Assembly: GCF_964036595.1 (NCBI RefSeq)
Contig: NZ_OZ038523.1
Span: 1,742,501-1,806,500 of the forward strand
Length of the DNA stretch: 64,000 nt
DNA from: Tenacibaculum sp. 190524A05c
Lineage (GTDB): Bacteria; Bacteroidota; Bacteroidia; Flavobacteriales; Flavobacteriaceae
Direction: 5' to 3'
How positions within the stretch are numbered: position 1 is the first letter of the stretch; each line of letters opens with the position of its first letter. The translations under genes and the position numbers were made by a program. The notes under the pieces are model-generated. The model was not told the origin of the DNA. It was given only the letters and a program-made list of their open reading frames with translations, and did not search any database. Below, piece after piece: positions 34,288-43,469 of the stretch.

Positions 34288-35649
34288 CTAAGCTTCTTCA
34301 TTTTTTAAATCTCTTTCATTATCCTCTGCTCCATGAGTTAAAGCTTCTAATTTCTTTCTGAATAATAAAACCAATAAGCCAAAAACAACACAAAAGATTG
34401 CAATTCCGGTAAAAATTGTAAACTCTCCAAACTTCGATGCAGATTCACCTAACAATCCTGCTAGTTTATTTCCAAAACCAGTCATAGCAAAATAAACTCC
34501 CATCATTATAGAAGCATATTTTACAGGCGCTAGTTTTGTGATATATGATAATGCCACTGGAGAAATACATAACTCTCCTACAGTATGGAATAAGTAAGCT
34601 AATACTAACCAGAACATTGCTGATGATCCTGAACTATCATACTCACCTGCAGCTGCAGACATAAAGAAAAATCCAGATCCCATAATTACAAGACCGATTA
34701 TCATTTTAAACAATGAAGTTGAGACTTGACCTTTTATTTTTCTATTGGCCCAATATGCTGCAACAGCAGTACCTAAGAAAATAATAAACATTGCATTTAA
34801 AGACTGGAACCAAGATGCTGGCACTTCCCATCCCATTAACATTCTATTTGTTTTCTCCTTCGCATAAATATTCATTAAACCTCCTGCTTGTTCAAAAGCT
34901 CCCCAGAATATAATTACTAATAAGAATGAAATTAATAAAACTACAATTCTATCTTTTTCAATTTTTGTCAATGGCTTCTTCATTAATTCTTTGTCTTCTT
35001 CATTCTCTGAAGTTCCTAAGAAATCACCAACTCCTTTTAAATGCTTTTGACCAGCAACATATTGAATTAACCCTAAAGCCATTCCAATACCAGCTAATCC
35101 AAATCCATAATGCCATCCGTATGTTTCACCAACATAACCAACAATTAATGCTGATAAAAAAGCTCCTACATTGATACCGATGTAGAAAATTGTAAACCCT
35201 TTATCACGTCGAATATCTCCTTGCTTATACAATCCTCCAACCATAGTTGAAATATTTGGTTTTAACATTCCAACTCCGGCAATAATTAAACCTAAACCTG
35301 AATAAAACGCCCACATTTGCTCAATTGCTAAAACACTATGACCCGCAACAAGAAGAATCCCTCCATATAATACAGACTTCTTCTGACCTAAAATTTTATC
35401 AGCAATCCAACCTCCAGGAATTGAAGCAACATAAACTAACATGGTATACCACCCATATAATGCTAATGCTTCTTGATTAGTCCATCCTAAACCTGCATTA
35501 TCTCCAGTAGTTTTTGCTACTAAATACAATACTAATATTGCTCTCATTCCATAATACGAAAAACGCTCCCACATTTCCGTAAAAAACAAGACAAACAAAC
35601 CGACTGGATGCCCTAAAATTTCCTTTTGTTTAGTTACTGAATCTCTCAT
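34288..35649 (-). CDS. Proton-coupled oligopeptide transporter (POT/PTR2), copy 1
   Basis: A 453-aa POT-family peptide/H+ symporter with TEMWERFSYYGMRAILVLYL in helix 1, GMLKPNISTMVGGLY and KGFTIFYIGINVGAFLSAL. It is about 70 residues shorter than its neighbour, mostly in the region of the two extra helices between the N- and C-terminal halves, so it may have 12 rather than 14 helices. It lies 22 bp after a DPP4-type peptidase and 43 bp before the second POT gene, implying that peptides released by the peptidase are taken up by these carriers. Confidence 0.94.
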   Translation of the reverse strand: MRDSVTKQKEILGHPVGLFVLFFTEMWERFSYYGMRAILVLYLVAKTTGDNAGLGWTNQEALALYGWYTMLVYVASIPGGWIADKILGQKKSVLYGGILLVAGHSVLAIEQMWAFYSGLGLIIAGVGMLKPNISTMVGGLYKQGDIRRDKGFTIFYIGINVGAFLSALIVGYVGETYGWHYGFGLAGIGMALGLIQYVAGQKHLKGVGDFLGTSENEEDKELMKKPLTKIEKDRIVVLLISFLLVIIFWGAFEQAGGLMNIYAKEKTNRMLMGWEVPASWFQSLNAMFIIFLGTAVAAYWANRKIKGQVSTSLFKMIIGLVIMGSGFFFMSAAAGEYDSSGSSAMFWLVLAYLFHTVGELCISPVALSYITKLAPVKYASIMMGVYFAMTGFGNKLAGLLGESASKFGEFTIFTGIAIFCVVFGLLVLLFRKKLEALTHGAEDNERDLKNEEA

Positions 35650-35671
35650 TAATTGTAAGTTTTAGTTTTTA

Positions 35672-37849
35672 CTAGTTTTTCAGATTGTTAAGTACAAAGT
35701 TGGTTAGCTTTGTAAATAAATGCAATCTTGTATTTTTTCCTTTATAAATTCCATGAGCTCTGTCTGGATAGATAAATAAGTCGAATTGTTTGTTATTCTC
35801 TACTAAAGCGTTTACCATTCTCATTGTATTTTGAACATGAACATTATCATCTCCAGAACCGTGAACTAATAAATACTTTCCTTTTAATTTATCTGCATGA
35901 GTAATTGGTGAATTTTCATCATATCCAGATGCATTTTCTTGAGGCGTCGTCATATAACGCTCAGTATACACAGTATCATAAAATCTCCAAGAAGTAACTG
36001 GAGCTACAGCAATTGCCATAGAGAAGACGTCGTTTCCTTTTAAGATACAATTCGTACTCATAAATCCTCCGTAAGACCATCCCCAAATTCCAATTTTATT
36101 AGCATCGATATATGGTTCAGTTGAGAAAAACTTAGCAGCTGCTATTTGATCTTCTACTTCATATTTACCTAATTCTTTCTGAGTAACCTTCTTAAAATCT
36201 CTTCCTTTTAATCCAGTTCCTCTTCCGTCAACACACGCAATAACTATACCTTTTTGTGCTAACATTTGATGCCAATAATCATTACTAGAGTTCCAACGGT
36301 TCGAAACTTGTTGAGATCCAGGACCAGAGTATTGGAACATTAATAATGGATATTTTTTATTTGGATCAAAATCTGCTGGTTTAATTACCCACATATTTAA
36401 ATCATTTCCATTAATCTTATAGGTAAAGAATTCCTTCTTACTCATTTTATAAGATCTCATTTTTACCTGAAGCTCTAAATTATCCTTTAAGGTTTTAATC
36501 TTCTTTCCCTCTCCATCATATAATGTATATGTTGGAACTTGAGTTGCAGAAGAATGTGTATTGATAAAATACTTCATGTTTTTGCTGAATGAAGCATTGC
36601 TTTGTCCAGTTTTCGGAGTTAACAATTTCTTACCTGTACCATCAATTCCTACACTATAAACTCCTCTATTGATAGATCCGTTTTCTACTGACTGATAGAA
36701 TACTTTCTTTGAAGTTGTATCAAATCCGTAATAGTTAGTTACTTCCCAGTTTCCTTTCGTAACTTGATTCTTTAAAGTACCCGTTTTATCATAGTGATAA
36801 ATATGATTATATCCATCTTTCTCACTAGTCCAAATAAAACTATTATCATCTAAGAACGTTAAGTTATCTTGAACATCTACATATGCCGAATCTTTTTCAT
36901 TTAATATAACTTTCGCTGCATTTGTTTTTGCATCGTAGAAATATAAGTTTAAATCATTCTGATGACGATTTAATGTAGTTACAGATAAAACTGTAGGTTC
37001 TTTCGTCCATTGAATTCTTGGAATGTATTCGTAGTCTGAAAGTTCAATTTTCTTTACACTCTTATCACTAACTGTAAATAGGTTTAAAGTTACCTTAGCA
37101 TTCTTCTCTCCAGCTTTTGGATATTTAAATGTATTCATCGAAGGATATAATTCTCCTCCCGTTACATTCATAGAAAACTGAGCAACTTCACTTTCATCAA
37201 AACGTAAAAAAGCAACATAATTACTATCAGCACTCCAATCGAAGGCTTTTACAAAAGCGAATTCCTCTTCATAAACCCAATCTGTAGTACCATTAATAAT
37301 GGAATTGAACTTTCCGTCATTGGTTACTTTAATCTCTCTATTCTCTTCTAAGTTTCTTACATAAAGATTGTTCTCTTTAGCATAAGCTACTTTTTTACTA
37401 TCAGGTGAAAAAGTAGGTTCTTGAATTTCTTTTCCTAAAAGTGTTAATTCTTTTGTCTTCACATCATACACATAATATGTACCTTTTTGTGAATGACGAT
37501 ATACTTGTTTAAAATCAGTTCCTAATAACAATTTCGTTTCATCGTTATTAAAAGAATAAGAAGTAAAATAAGATAGATCATATAAATCTTTGCTATCTAC
37601 TATTGTCTCAACTTTTTGTTGAGTCGCATAACTGAACTTTTCAACAGCTGTACTTCTAGTTTCTCTATTAAAATTTAAAACTGAATAAAAATCTCCATTC
37701 ATGGAGTTTAATGCATTCATTCGATCGGCTCTAAAAGCACCAGACCAAATTTCTTCTAAAGTTATTTCCTTGTTTCCTTGTGAAGTAATTGTAATACTGT
37801 TTCCTATGAACAATACTACTAAGATTGCTAATAAGCGTGATTTTCCCAT
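35672..37849 (-). CDS. Dipeptidyl peptidase IV-family serine peptidase (S9B)
   Basis: A 725-aa exported peptidase that removes N-terminal dipeptides, usually Xaa-Pro or Xaa-Ala. Signal peptide at about 1-24 (GKSRLLAILVVLFIGNSI). The N-terminal beta-propeller (about 45-470) includes the Glu pair DWVYEEEFAF that binds the substrate N-terminus in DPP4. The alpha/beta-hydrolase domain has the nucleophile GWSYGGFMS (about residue 590), Asp in GSGDDNVH (about 665) and His in DRAHGI (about 698). I use ATG 37849; an in-frame TTG directly before it is less likely. First gene of the peptide-use operon. Confidence 0.95.
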   Translation of the reverse strand: MGKSRLLAILVVLFIGNSITITSQGNKEITLEEIWSGAFRADRMNALNSMNGDFYSVLNFNRETRSTAVEKFSYATQQKVETIVDSKDLYDLSYFTSYSFNNDETKLLLGTDFKQVYRHSQKGTYYVYDVKTKELTLLGKEIQEPTFSPDSKKVAYAKENNLYVRNLEENREIKVTNDGKFNSIINGTTDWVYEEEFAFVKAFDWSADSNYVAFLRFDESEVAQFSMNVTGGELYPSMNTFKYPKAGEKNAKVTLNLFTVSDKSVKKIELSDYEYIPRIQWTKEPTVLSVTTLNRHQNDLNLYFYDAKTNAAKVILNEKDSAYVDVQDNLTFLDDNSFIWTSEKDGYNHIYHYDKTGTLKNQVTKGNWEVTNYYGFDTTSKKVFYQSVENGSINRGVYSVGIDGTGKKLLTPKTGQSNASFSKNMKYFINTHSSATQVPTYTLYDGEGKKIKTLKDNLELQVKMRSYKMSKKEFFTYKINGNDLNMWVIKPADFDPNKKYPLLMFQYSGPGSQQVSNRWNSSNDYWHQMLAQKGIVIACVDGRGTGLKGRDFKKVTQKELGKYEVEDQIAAAKFFSTEPYIDANKIGIWGWSYGGFMSTNCILKGNDVFSMAIAVAPVTSWRFYDTVYTERYMTTPQENASGYDENSPITHADKLKGKYLLVHGSGDDNVHVQNTMRMVNALVENNKQFDLFIYPDRAHGIYKGKNTRLHLFTKLTNFVLNNLKN

Positions 37850-37998
37850 CAAAAAAAAGATTTATTTGATAATTTGATAAAACGACTGCCAAGTTTACGA
37901 AAAAATAATAAACTTTACAGCAATTTAACAGAAAACTACAATAACTAAACCTCTTTTAGTTGAAAGATTTATCTTTGTTGTTCTTTAAAACAAGATGA

Positions 37999-39732
37999 AT
38001 GTCGAAGATAATTTCTGGTTTTTCAAAACTAAGTAAAGAAGAGAAAATTGATTGGTTAGCTGAGAACTATTTTAATAGCCAACCTGAAATCATTCAAACC
38101 ATAAAACAATATTGGAATGTTGATGAAAAATTACAACAACTTCATGATGATTTCATAGAAAACACTATTTCAAACTTTTACATGCCTTACGGTATTGCTC
38201 CTAACTTTGTTATTAACGGAAGGGAATATGTTGTTCCTATGGTTGTTGAAGAAAGTTCTGTAGTAGCCGCAGCTTCTAAAGTTGCAAAATACTGGAGTAC
38301 CAGAGGTGGTTTTAAAACTAGAGTAATATCGACTACAAAAATAGGACAAGTTCATTTTATTTATGCTGGAGATAAATCTGATTTAGAGAAATACTTTCAA
38401 GCTAATAAAACAGAATTATATGCCGCTACAGCTTCTATCACCAAAAATATGGAGAAACGTGGTGGTGGAATATTAGATATTGAATTGGTAGATAAAACTG
38501 ATAAATTATCTGATTACTATCAGCTTCATGTAACTTTCGAAACGAAAGATAGCATGGGAGCTAATTTCATTAATTCTTGTTTAGAAGCAATTGCAAAAAG
38601 ATTTCAAAATGAAGAAATCGAAGTGATTATGAGTATTCTTTCCAACTATGTTCCAGAATGCATAGTTCAGGCAGAAGTTAGTTGTCCTATAGAAGATTTG
38701 GGCGGAGAAAACCCTGAAAAGTTTGCTTATAAATTTGAACAAGCTGTTAAAATTGCTGAAATAGAACCTTATAGAGCAGTTACTCATAATAAAGGTATTA
38801 TGAATGGAATTGACGCTGTTGTTTTGGCTACTGGAAATGATTTTAGAGCAATCGAATCTGGAGCTCATGCATATGCAGCTCGAAATGGAGAATACTCTAG
38901 TTTGACGCATTGTGAAGTGAAGGATGGTATTTTTAGGTTCTGGATTGAAATTCCATTAGCATTAGGAACAGTTGGTGGTTTAACTGCTTTACATCCGATG
39001 GCCAAGCTATCATTAGATATGATGCAAAAGCCTTCTGCGAGAACTTTAATGCAAATTATTGCTGCTGCTGGATTGGCACAAAACTTTGCGGCGTTAAGAG
39101 CTTTAACTACAAAAGGGATTCAGCACGGACATATGAAAATGCATTTGATGAATATCTTAAATCAACATAATGCTACTGCTACTGAGAAAGATCAGGTGGT
39201 TACTTATTTTGAAAACAGAACCGTTTCACATAGTGCTGTTGTTGAAAAACTAAATGCATTAAGAAAACCTAGTATACATTGGGTGGATTTTTCAAATGAA
39301 GATGAAGTGAGATCTCAACTACAAAAGTTAAATAGTGACTCTAAACCTTCATTCGGAAATATGAATGCACAACAAATGATAGAACATTTAAGTGCAGTAA
39401 CTCAAATACCTAATGGAAATTGGAATGTAGATATTTTTGTGGAAGATGAAAAAGCTGCTCGAAGAAAGCCGTTTTTGAATACTGATAATGAAATTCAAGT
39501 TGGATTTAAAGCTTCATTCTTATCTGAAAATCCTGTTCCTTTAAAATTCAATTCCATTGATGAAGCAATTGATGATTTAATCTCTCAAGTAAACCTATTT
39601 TTTGAGGTTTTTGAAAAGGATAAATCTAGAAAAGTAACACATCCTTTCTTTGGAGAATTAGATTTTGAATACTGGAAGAAGTTTCAAGTAAAGCATTTTA
39701 CGCATCACTTTAAACAATTTAACTTAATTTAA
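37999..39732 (+). CDS. mvaA: Class II HMG-CoA reductase fused to a DUF1569/DinB-like domain
   Basis: Makes or consumes mevalonate by interconverting it with HMG-CoA. Residues 1-430 are a class II (bacterial) HMG-CoA reductase: catalytic Glu in MVVEESSVVAAASK (about residue 84), nucleotide-binding DSMGANFINSC, Lys and Asp in HNKGIMNGIDAVVLATGNDF, and the general-acid His in GIQHGHMKMH. Residues 435-577 are a separate domain (FGNMNAQQMIEHLSAVTQ, then THPFFGELDFEYWKKFQVKH and HHFKQF) that matches DUF1569, a DinB-like helical fold. With three mevalonate-pathway genes nearby, a biosynthetic role is likely despite the degradative label usual for class II. The role of the fused domain is unknown. 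Confidence 0.9.
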   Translation: MSKIISGFSKLSKEEKIDWLAENYFNSQPEIIQTIKQYWNVDEKLQQLHDDFIENTISNFYMPYGIAPNFVINGREYVVPMVVEESSVVAAASKVAKYWSTRGGFKTRVISTTKIGQVHFIYAGDKSDLEKYFQANKTELYAATASITKNMEKRGGGILDIELVDKTDKLSDYYQLHVTFETKDSMGANFINSCLEAIAKRFQNEEIEVIMSILSNYVPECIVQAEVSCPIEDLGGENPEKFAYKFEQAVKIAEIEPYRAVTHNKGIMNGIDAVVLATGNDFRAIESGAHAYAARNGEYSSLTHCEVKDGIFRFWIEIPLALGTVGGLTALHPMAKLSLDMMQKPSARTLMQIIAAAGLAQNFAALRALTTKGIQHGHMKMHLMNILNQHNATATEKDQVVTYFENRTVSHSAVVEKLNALRKPSIHWVDFSNEDEVRSQLQKLNSDSKPSFGNMNAQQMIEHLSAVTQIPNGNWNVDIFVEDEKAARRKPFLNTDNEIQVGFKASFLSENPVPLKFNSIDEAIDDLISQVNLFFEVFEKDKSRKVTHPFFGELDFEYWKKFQVKHFTHHFKQFNLI

Positions 39733-39792
39733 ACCTGCTCTCTTTTTTTCCTTTTATCACAGATTATCTTCAACGTTTGAAGTTTACGTTAT

Positions 39793-39821
39793 AAAAAACC
39801 TCTGATGATTATTCAGAGGTT
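39793..39821 (-). terminator. Terminator of the GG-leader peptide gene
   Basis: AACCTCTGA (39797-39805) and TCAGAGGTT (39813-39821) form a perfect 9-bp stem; the A-tract at 39793-39798 is the T-run on the minus strand. It could also stop read-through from the HMG-CoA reductase gene. Confidence 0.7.
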
Positions 39822-39872
39822 ATAATATAATTCAAAGAAAATATAAAAATTACTTTCTAAATTTTCATTGAT

Positions 39873-40055
39873 CTATTGGTGTTCGCAAGCATCCGGTTGG
39901 ACGCAACAAATATTTTCTGGTTCTTTTGCACAGTCTAAATTTAAATCAGACTGTGGTGTTCCTCCTCCTATAATTATAAAACCTCCACTAATTTTCTTTT
40001 GCTGGTTTTTAGACATTTCTGTTACGTTTTCTAAATTCAAAATGTTTGTTAACAT
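39873..40055 (-). CDS. Double-glycine leader peptide (bacteriocin/RiPP-like precursor)
   Basis: A 60-aa precursor-like peptide. Residues 1-25 (MLTNILNLENVTEMSKNQQK, then KISGG) look like the double-glycine leader of Bacteroidota natural-product or ComC-like precursors: a short hydrophobic helix, an acidic centre and a K-x-x-SGG end. The 35-residue core has four cysteines (in LDCAK, ICCVQ and DACEH) and a Gly/Ile start (FIIIGGGTPQ). Such peptides are exported by C39-peptidase ABC transporters, which are not in this window. The gene is isolated, on the opposite strand from its neighbours, with a terminator after it. Function (bacteriocin, signal, toxin) is not known. Confidence 0.75.
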   Translation of the reverse strand: MLTNILNLENVTEMSKNQQKKISGGFIIIGGGTPQSDLNLDCAKEPENICCVQPDACEHQ

Positions 40056-40323
40056 AATTCTTTGTTTTTAATTAATAAATATGAATTTGAACACATTATT
40101 TACTAGTATTCATACTTATGTTCCTTTACATCCAAAAATGTTAATACCTAAAAAGTATAAGTTGAGTCCAAGAATAATTCAGCCACTCTTTTAAACCTTT
40201 CAACTTTATTTACTAATGATTAGTAGAGTATTGACTTAAGTTATCAATAAGAAATAAATCATTAGACGAAATAACTATTTTAATTTTTTAATTTTGCCAA
40301 CCTAAGCCAGCAGATAATTCATT
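40056..40323. promoter_or_regulatory. Divergent intergenic region with palindromes
   Basis: This spacer serves the leftward GG-leader peptide gene and the rightward GYDIA kinase gene. It contains TACTAAT-G-ATTAGTA at 40211-40225 (a 15-bp palindrome) and, 4 bp later, TATTGA/TCAATA arms at 40229-40249 around CTTAAGTTA. The kinase gene has a -7 box TAATTTTG at 40289-40296. No ORF is supported inside. Confidence 0.4.
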
Positions 40324-41253
40324 TTGAAAAAACATTATAGCAACGGAAAATTATTACTTACAGGAGAATATGTTGTTTTAGATGGAGCAACTTCATTAGC
40401 GGTTCCCACAAAATATGGACAAGATTTAGTTATAGAATCTATTAAAGAACCTATTTTAGTTTGGGGAAGTTTTACCAACGAAGGTGTTTGTTGGTTTGAA
40501 GCTCAGTTTAGCTTACCAAAATTAAGATTAACCTCAGCTACATTCAATTCCGACAAAGAAGGAAGTTCTGAAACTGTAGCCGAAACACTACAAAACATAC
40601 TTCAAGAAGCAAGAAAATTAAATCCTGATTTCTTACAAACAGAAAAAGGTTTTATTGTAAAAACTAACTTAACCTTTCCACAGAATTGGGGATTAGGAAG
40701 TTCATCAACATTAATAAACAACATTGCTTCTTGGGCAAACGTAAATGCTTTTGACTTACTATGGAATGCATTTTCTGGAAGTGGATATGATATTGCCTGT
40801 GCTCAAAACGACTCAGCTATTTTTTATGAATTACAGAATAAAAAACCAAGTATTACTGAAGTCAACTTCTCTCCTACTTTTACAGATGATTTGTTTTTTG
40901 TGTATTTGAATCAGAAACAAAATAGTAGAGAAGGAATTAAAAGATACCGAGAGAAAAAACAACATATTGATAAAGAAATTCAATTGATTTCTGAAATCTC
41001 TAAGAATATGAGTACTGTGAATAATTTATCAGATTTTGAACAGCTCATCTTGGAACATGAAAATATAATTTCTTCAATTGTTGAATTACCAAAAGTAAGA
41101 GACAGATTATTTTCTGATTATTCTGGAGAGATTAAAAGTTTAGGTGCTTGGGGTGGCGATTTTGTGCTTGCTACAGGAAATAATGAATCGGTAGATTATT
41201 TTAATACAAAAGGATATTCAACTGTAATTCCTTACAAAGAGATGGTTTTATGA
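40324..41253 (+). CDS. GYDIA-family GHMP kinase, TTG start
   Basis: A 309-aa GHMP-superfamily small-molecule kinase. The opening SNGKLLLTGEYVVLDGA is like mevalonate and phosphomevalonate kinases, the phosphate-binding loop is NWGLGSSSTLINNIASW, and the motif GSGYDIACAQ names the family. No ATG precedes this N-terminus, so the start is TTG at 40324. A canonical phosphomevalonate kinase is not visible in the window, while HMG-CoA reductase, mevalonate kinase and decarboxylase are; this protein is a candidate for that step, by inference only. It overlaps the next gene by 4 bp (ATGA). Confidence 0.85.
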   Translation: MKKHYSNGKLLLTGEYVVLDGATSLAVPTKYGQDLVIESIKEPILVWGSFTNEGVCWFEAQFSLPKLRLTSATFNSDKEGSSETVAETLQNILQEARKLNPDFLQTEKGFIVKTNLTFPQNWGLGSSSTLINNIASWANVNAFDLLWNAFSGSGYDIACAQNDSAIFYELQNKKPSITEVNFSPTFTDDLFFVYLNQKQNSREGIKRYREKKQHIDKEIQLISEISKNMSTVNNLSDFEQLILEHENIISSIVELPKVRDRLFSDYSGEIKSLGAWGGDFVLATGNNESVDYFNTKGYSTVIPYKEMVL

Positions 41254-42461
41254 GCAAAGTGATTATTATTGGTGGTGGTGCAGCTGGATTTTTCACTGCT
41301 ATAAATGCAAAAGAGTTAAATCCGAATTTGGATATTACCATTCTTGAAAAAGGAAAAGATGTATTACAAAAAGTAAAAATATCTGGTGGTGGAAGATGTA
41401 ATGTAACTCATGCTTGTTTTGAACCTAAAGAACTCACGAAGTTTTATCCTAGAGGACAAAAAGAATTATTAGGTCCATTTCACCAGTTTATGACAAGTGA
41501 TACTTTTGAATGGTTCGAAAACAAAGGTGTTCCTTTAAAAATTGAAGGAGATAATAGAGTTTTCCCTGAAGCAAATACTTCACAAGCTATTATTGATTGT
41601 TTTCAAAAAGAGATTAATAGACTAAACATTAAAGTTCTTACTAGTAAAGGTGTTACAACTTTTTATCAGGAAGAAGATAAATGGGTAATAAAAACTAAAG
41701 AAGAAGAATTCATCGCCGATAAATTAGTAATCGCCGCAGGTAGTAGTAAAAAGATCTGGGACATTTCAAAAGAATTAAATCACTCAATTATCCCTACTGT
41801 TCCTTCACTGTTTACCTTTAATATAAAAGATGATCGTATTACAGATTTAGGTGGAGTTTCTGTGCCAAATGCAACGGTAAAAATAAACGGAACGAAACTA
41901 GAAAATTACGGTCCACTTTTGATTACGCACTGGGGAATGAGTGGCCCTGCCGTTCTTAAACTTTCTGCATTTGGAGCGAGAATCTTAGCTGATAAAAATT
42001 ACAAATACACCGTAACTGTAAATTGGCTTTCGAAATCTGAAGACGAAATTTTAGAAGAACTTACTGAACTTAAAAAAGTAAATGCTCGAAAACAAATAGG
42101 TTTAAAATCTCCTTTTCAGGAAATACCAAGACGTTTATGGGAAAGATTAATTGTAGCTAGTAAAATTAGACTACAACAAAACTGGGCAGATCTAAATAAA
42201 AATCAAATCACTGCACTTGCGCAACAAATTACAAAGGCAACTTTTAATGCAGATGGAAAATCTACTTTTAAAGAAGAATTTGTAACCGCTGGTGGAATTG
42301 ATTTGAAGGAAATAAACTTTAAACGTTTTGAAAGTAAACTCCACAAGAACTTATTCTTTGTAGGAGAAATTTTAAATATTGATGCAGTAACCGGAGGATT
42401 CAACTTTCAAAACGCATGGACTGGTGGCTGGATTTGTGCCAATGCACTAGCCGAAGATTAA
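41250..42461 (+). CDS. HI0933-family NAD(P)/FAD-dependent oxidoreductase
   Basis: A 403-aa flavoprotein of the HI0933/BaiN-like family. It has the dinucleotide-binding motif VIIIGGGAAGFFTAINAKE at the N-terminus, the family motif KISGGGRCNVTHA, a mid-domain TLVIAAGSSK-like strand (LVIAAGSSKKIWDIS), and the C-terminal FAD-contacting GGFNFQNAWTGG. The natural substrate is not known for most members. The ATGA overlap with the upstream kinase indicates translational coupling. Confidence 0.9.
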   Translation: MSKVIIIGGGAAGFFTAINAKELNPNLDITILEKGKDVLQKVKISGGGRCNVTHACFEPKELTKFYPRGQKELLGPFHQFMTSDTFEWFENKGVPLKIEGDNRVFPEANTSQAIIDCFQKEINRLNIKVLTSKGVTTFYQEEDKWVIKTKEEEFIADKLVIAAGSSKKIWDISKELNHSIIPTVPSLFTFNIKDDRITDLGGVSVPNATVKINGTKLENYGPLLITHWGMSGPAVLKLSAFGARILADKNYKYTVTVNWLSKSEDEILEELTELKKVNARKQIGLKSPFQEIPRRLWERLIVASKIRLQQNWADLNKNQITALAQQITKATFNADGKSTFKEEFVTAGGIDLKEINFKRFESKLHKNLFFVGEILNIDAVTGGFNFQNAWTGGWICANALAED

Positions 42462-42475
42462 AGAACTATATCATA

Positions 42476-43132
42476 ATGGCATTACAAACATTTAAATTAC
42501 TCTTCTCTTTTATCACTGTATTTTTATTTACTAACTTTTGTTCGGCACAAAAAAAGAAACAACACACAACTGAAGTCAGTACAATTCAACAGAAACAGGA
42601 AATGACCTTTAGTGATTTTCTAACACGATTATACGAAACAATTCCTCATATAGGTGAATACACGAACTCATCAGAAGAATATTTTAGACAATTATTATTC
42701 CAAGTTGAATTACATAGTAATCATAAAGTTACAGGAGCTTTACTTATAAAAATATTTAAGAATTCATTCTTTTCAGAATCAGTTCCGTTTAATGAGAAAT
42801 GGAACGATTTAAAAGAACCCAATTTTCCTGACTCTCAAAAAATGTCGAACCACATTCAATTAGAGCATTTAAAAAATACAATAAGGTTTTTTATTGCTGA
42901 CCTAAGAAGAATGGGACACAAAACTTTAAAAAACCCTTACCGAGGATATGGTGTAACATCTCCTTCTGGAGCAACTTGGTACAGTTTTAATATAGGAAGC
43001 ATTGTAAGTCAGTTCATAAGTTTCATAAACGATTCCTCAGCAAATACCGCTAACACTGAAGAAAGTAAGGTTGTCGTCTTTTATTGGACTGATATTTCAG
43101 AAATCTTATTAATAGGTAAAGGCTATGAATAA
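42476..43132 (+). CDS. Exported protein of unknown function
   Basis: A 218-aa protein with a signal peptide (ALQTFKLLFSFITVFLFTN...CSA). I take ATG 42476 as the start because it puts the hydrophobic segment at the N-terminus; the in-frame ATG at 42416 would lie deep in the oxidoreductase gene. The mature part is rich in aromatic and charged residues and contains RGYGVTSPSGATWYSFNIGS near the C-terminus. I recognise no domain. It follows the oxidoreductase gene by 14 bp. Confidence 0.7.
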   Translation: MALQTFKLLFSFITVFLFTNFCSAQKKKQHTTEVSTIQQKQEMTFSDFLTRLYETIPHIGEYTNSSEEYFRQLLFQVELHSNHKVTGALLIKIFKNSFFSESVPFNEKWNDLKEPNFPDSQKMSNHIQLEHLKNTIRFFIADLRRMGHKTLKNPYRGYGVTSPSGATWYSFNIGSIVSQFISFINDSSANTANTEESKVVVFYWTDISEILLIGKGYE

Positions 43133-43157
43133 ACACATCTAAGCAAATGTTATAATA

Positions 43158-43451
43158 CTATTCTTCTTCGTCAGATTCATAACAATTAAATACCATTGTA
43201 TAACCGTATTCTTTTGCCTCGTCGTAAAATTCACGGTTTTCTTTGTCTAATTCTTTTTCATCTTCAATTTCAAAGAACTCATCATCAACATTATTAACTT
43301 TCCATCCTTCTTCTTCTGTATAATACGTAGCTAATTGAATCGCTCCTTCAGCGTCTAGATAATCAATATAAACACTTACAAAAGCACCAACTACTTTTTC
43401 ATAATACTCTGAACCTTTTTTAGGTTCTGCTTGTAAATTAATTAAAAACAT
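43158..43451 (-). CDS. Small acidic protein, unknown function
   Basis: A 97-aa, strongly acidic cytosolic protein (ends CYESDEEE). The N-terminal FLINLQAEPKKGSEYYEKVVGAFVSVYIDYLDAEGAIQLA (shown in part) suggests a single alpha/beta domain. It converges on the preceding exported protein gene and follows a second leftward gene by 18 bp. No family assignment. Confidence 0.6.
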   Translation of the reverse strand: MFLINLQAEPKKGSEYYEKVVGAFVSVYIDYLDAEGAIQLATYYTEEEGWKVNNVDDEFFEIEDEKELDKENREFYDEAKEYGYTMVFNCYESDEEE

Positions 43452-43469
43452 GTTTGTTTGGTTTTAAAA

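Noticed and set aside
39868..40071. 67-codon plus-strand ORF opposite the GG-leader peptide
   Set aside because: Antisense shadow; the minus-strand frame has the recognisable leader and a terminator.
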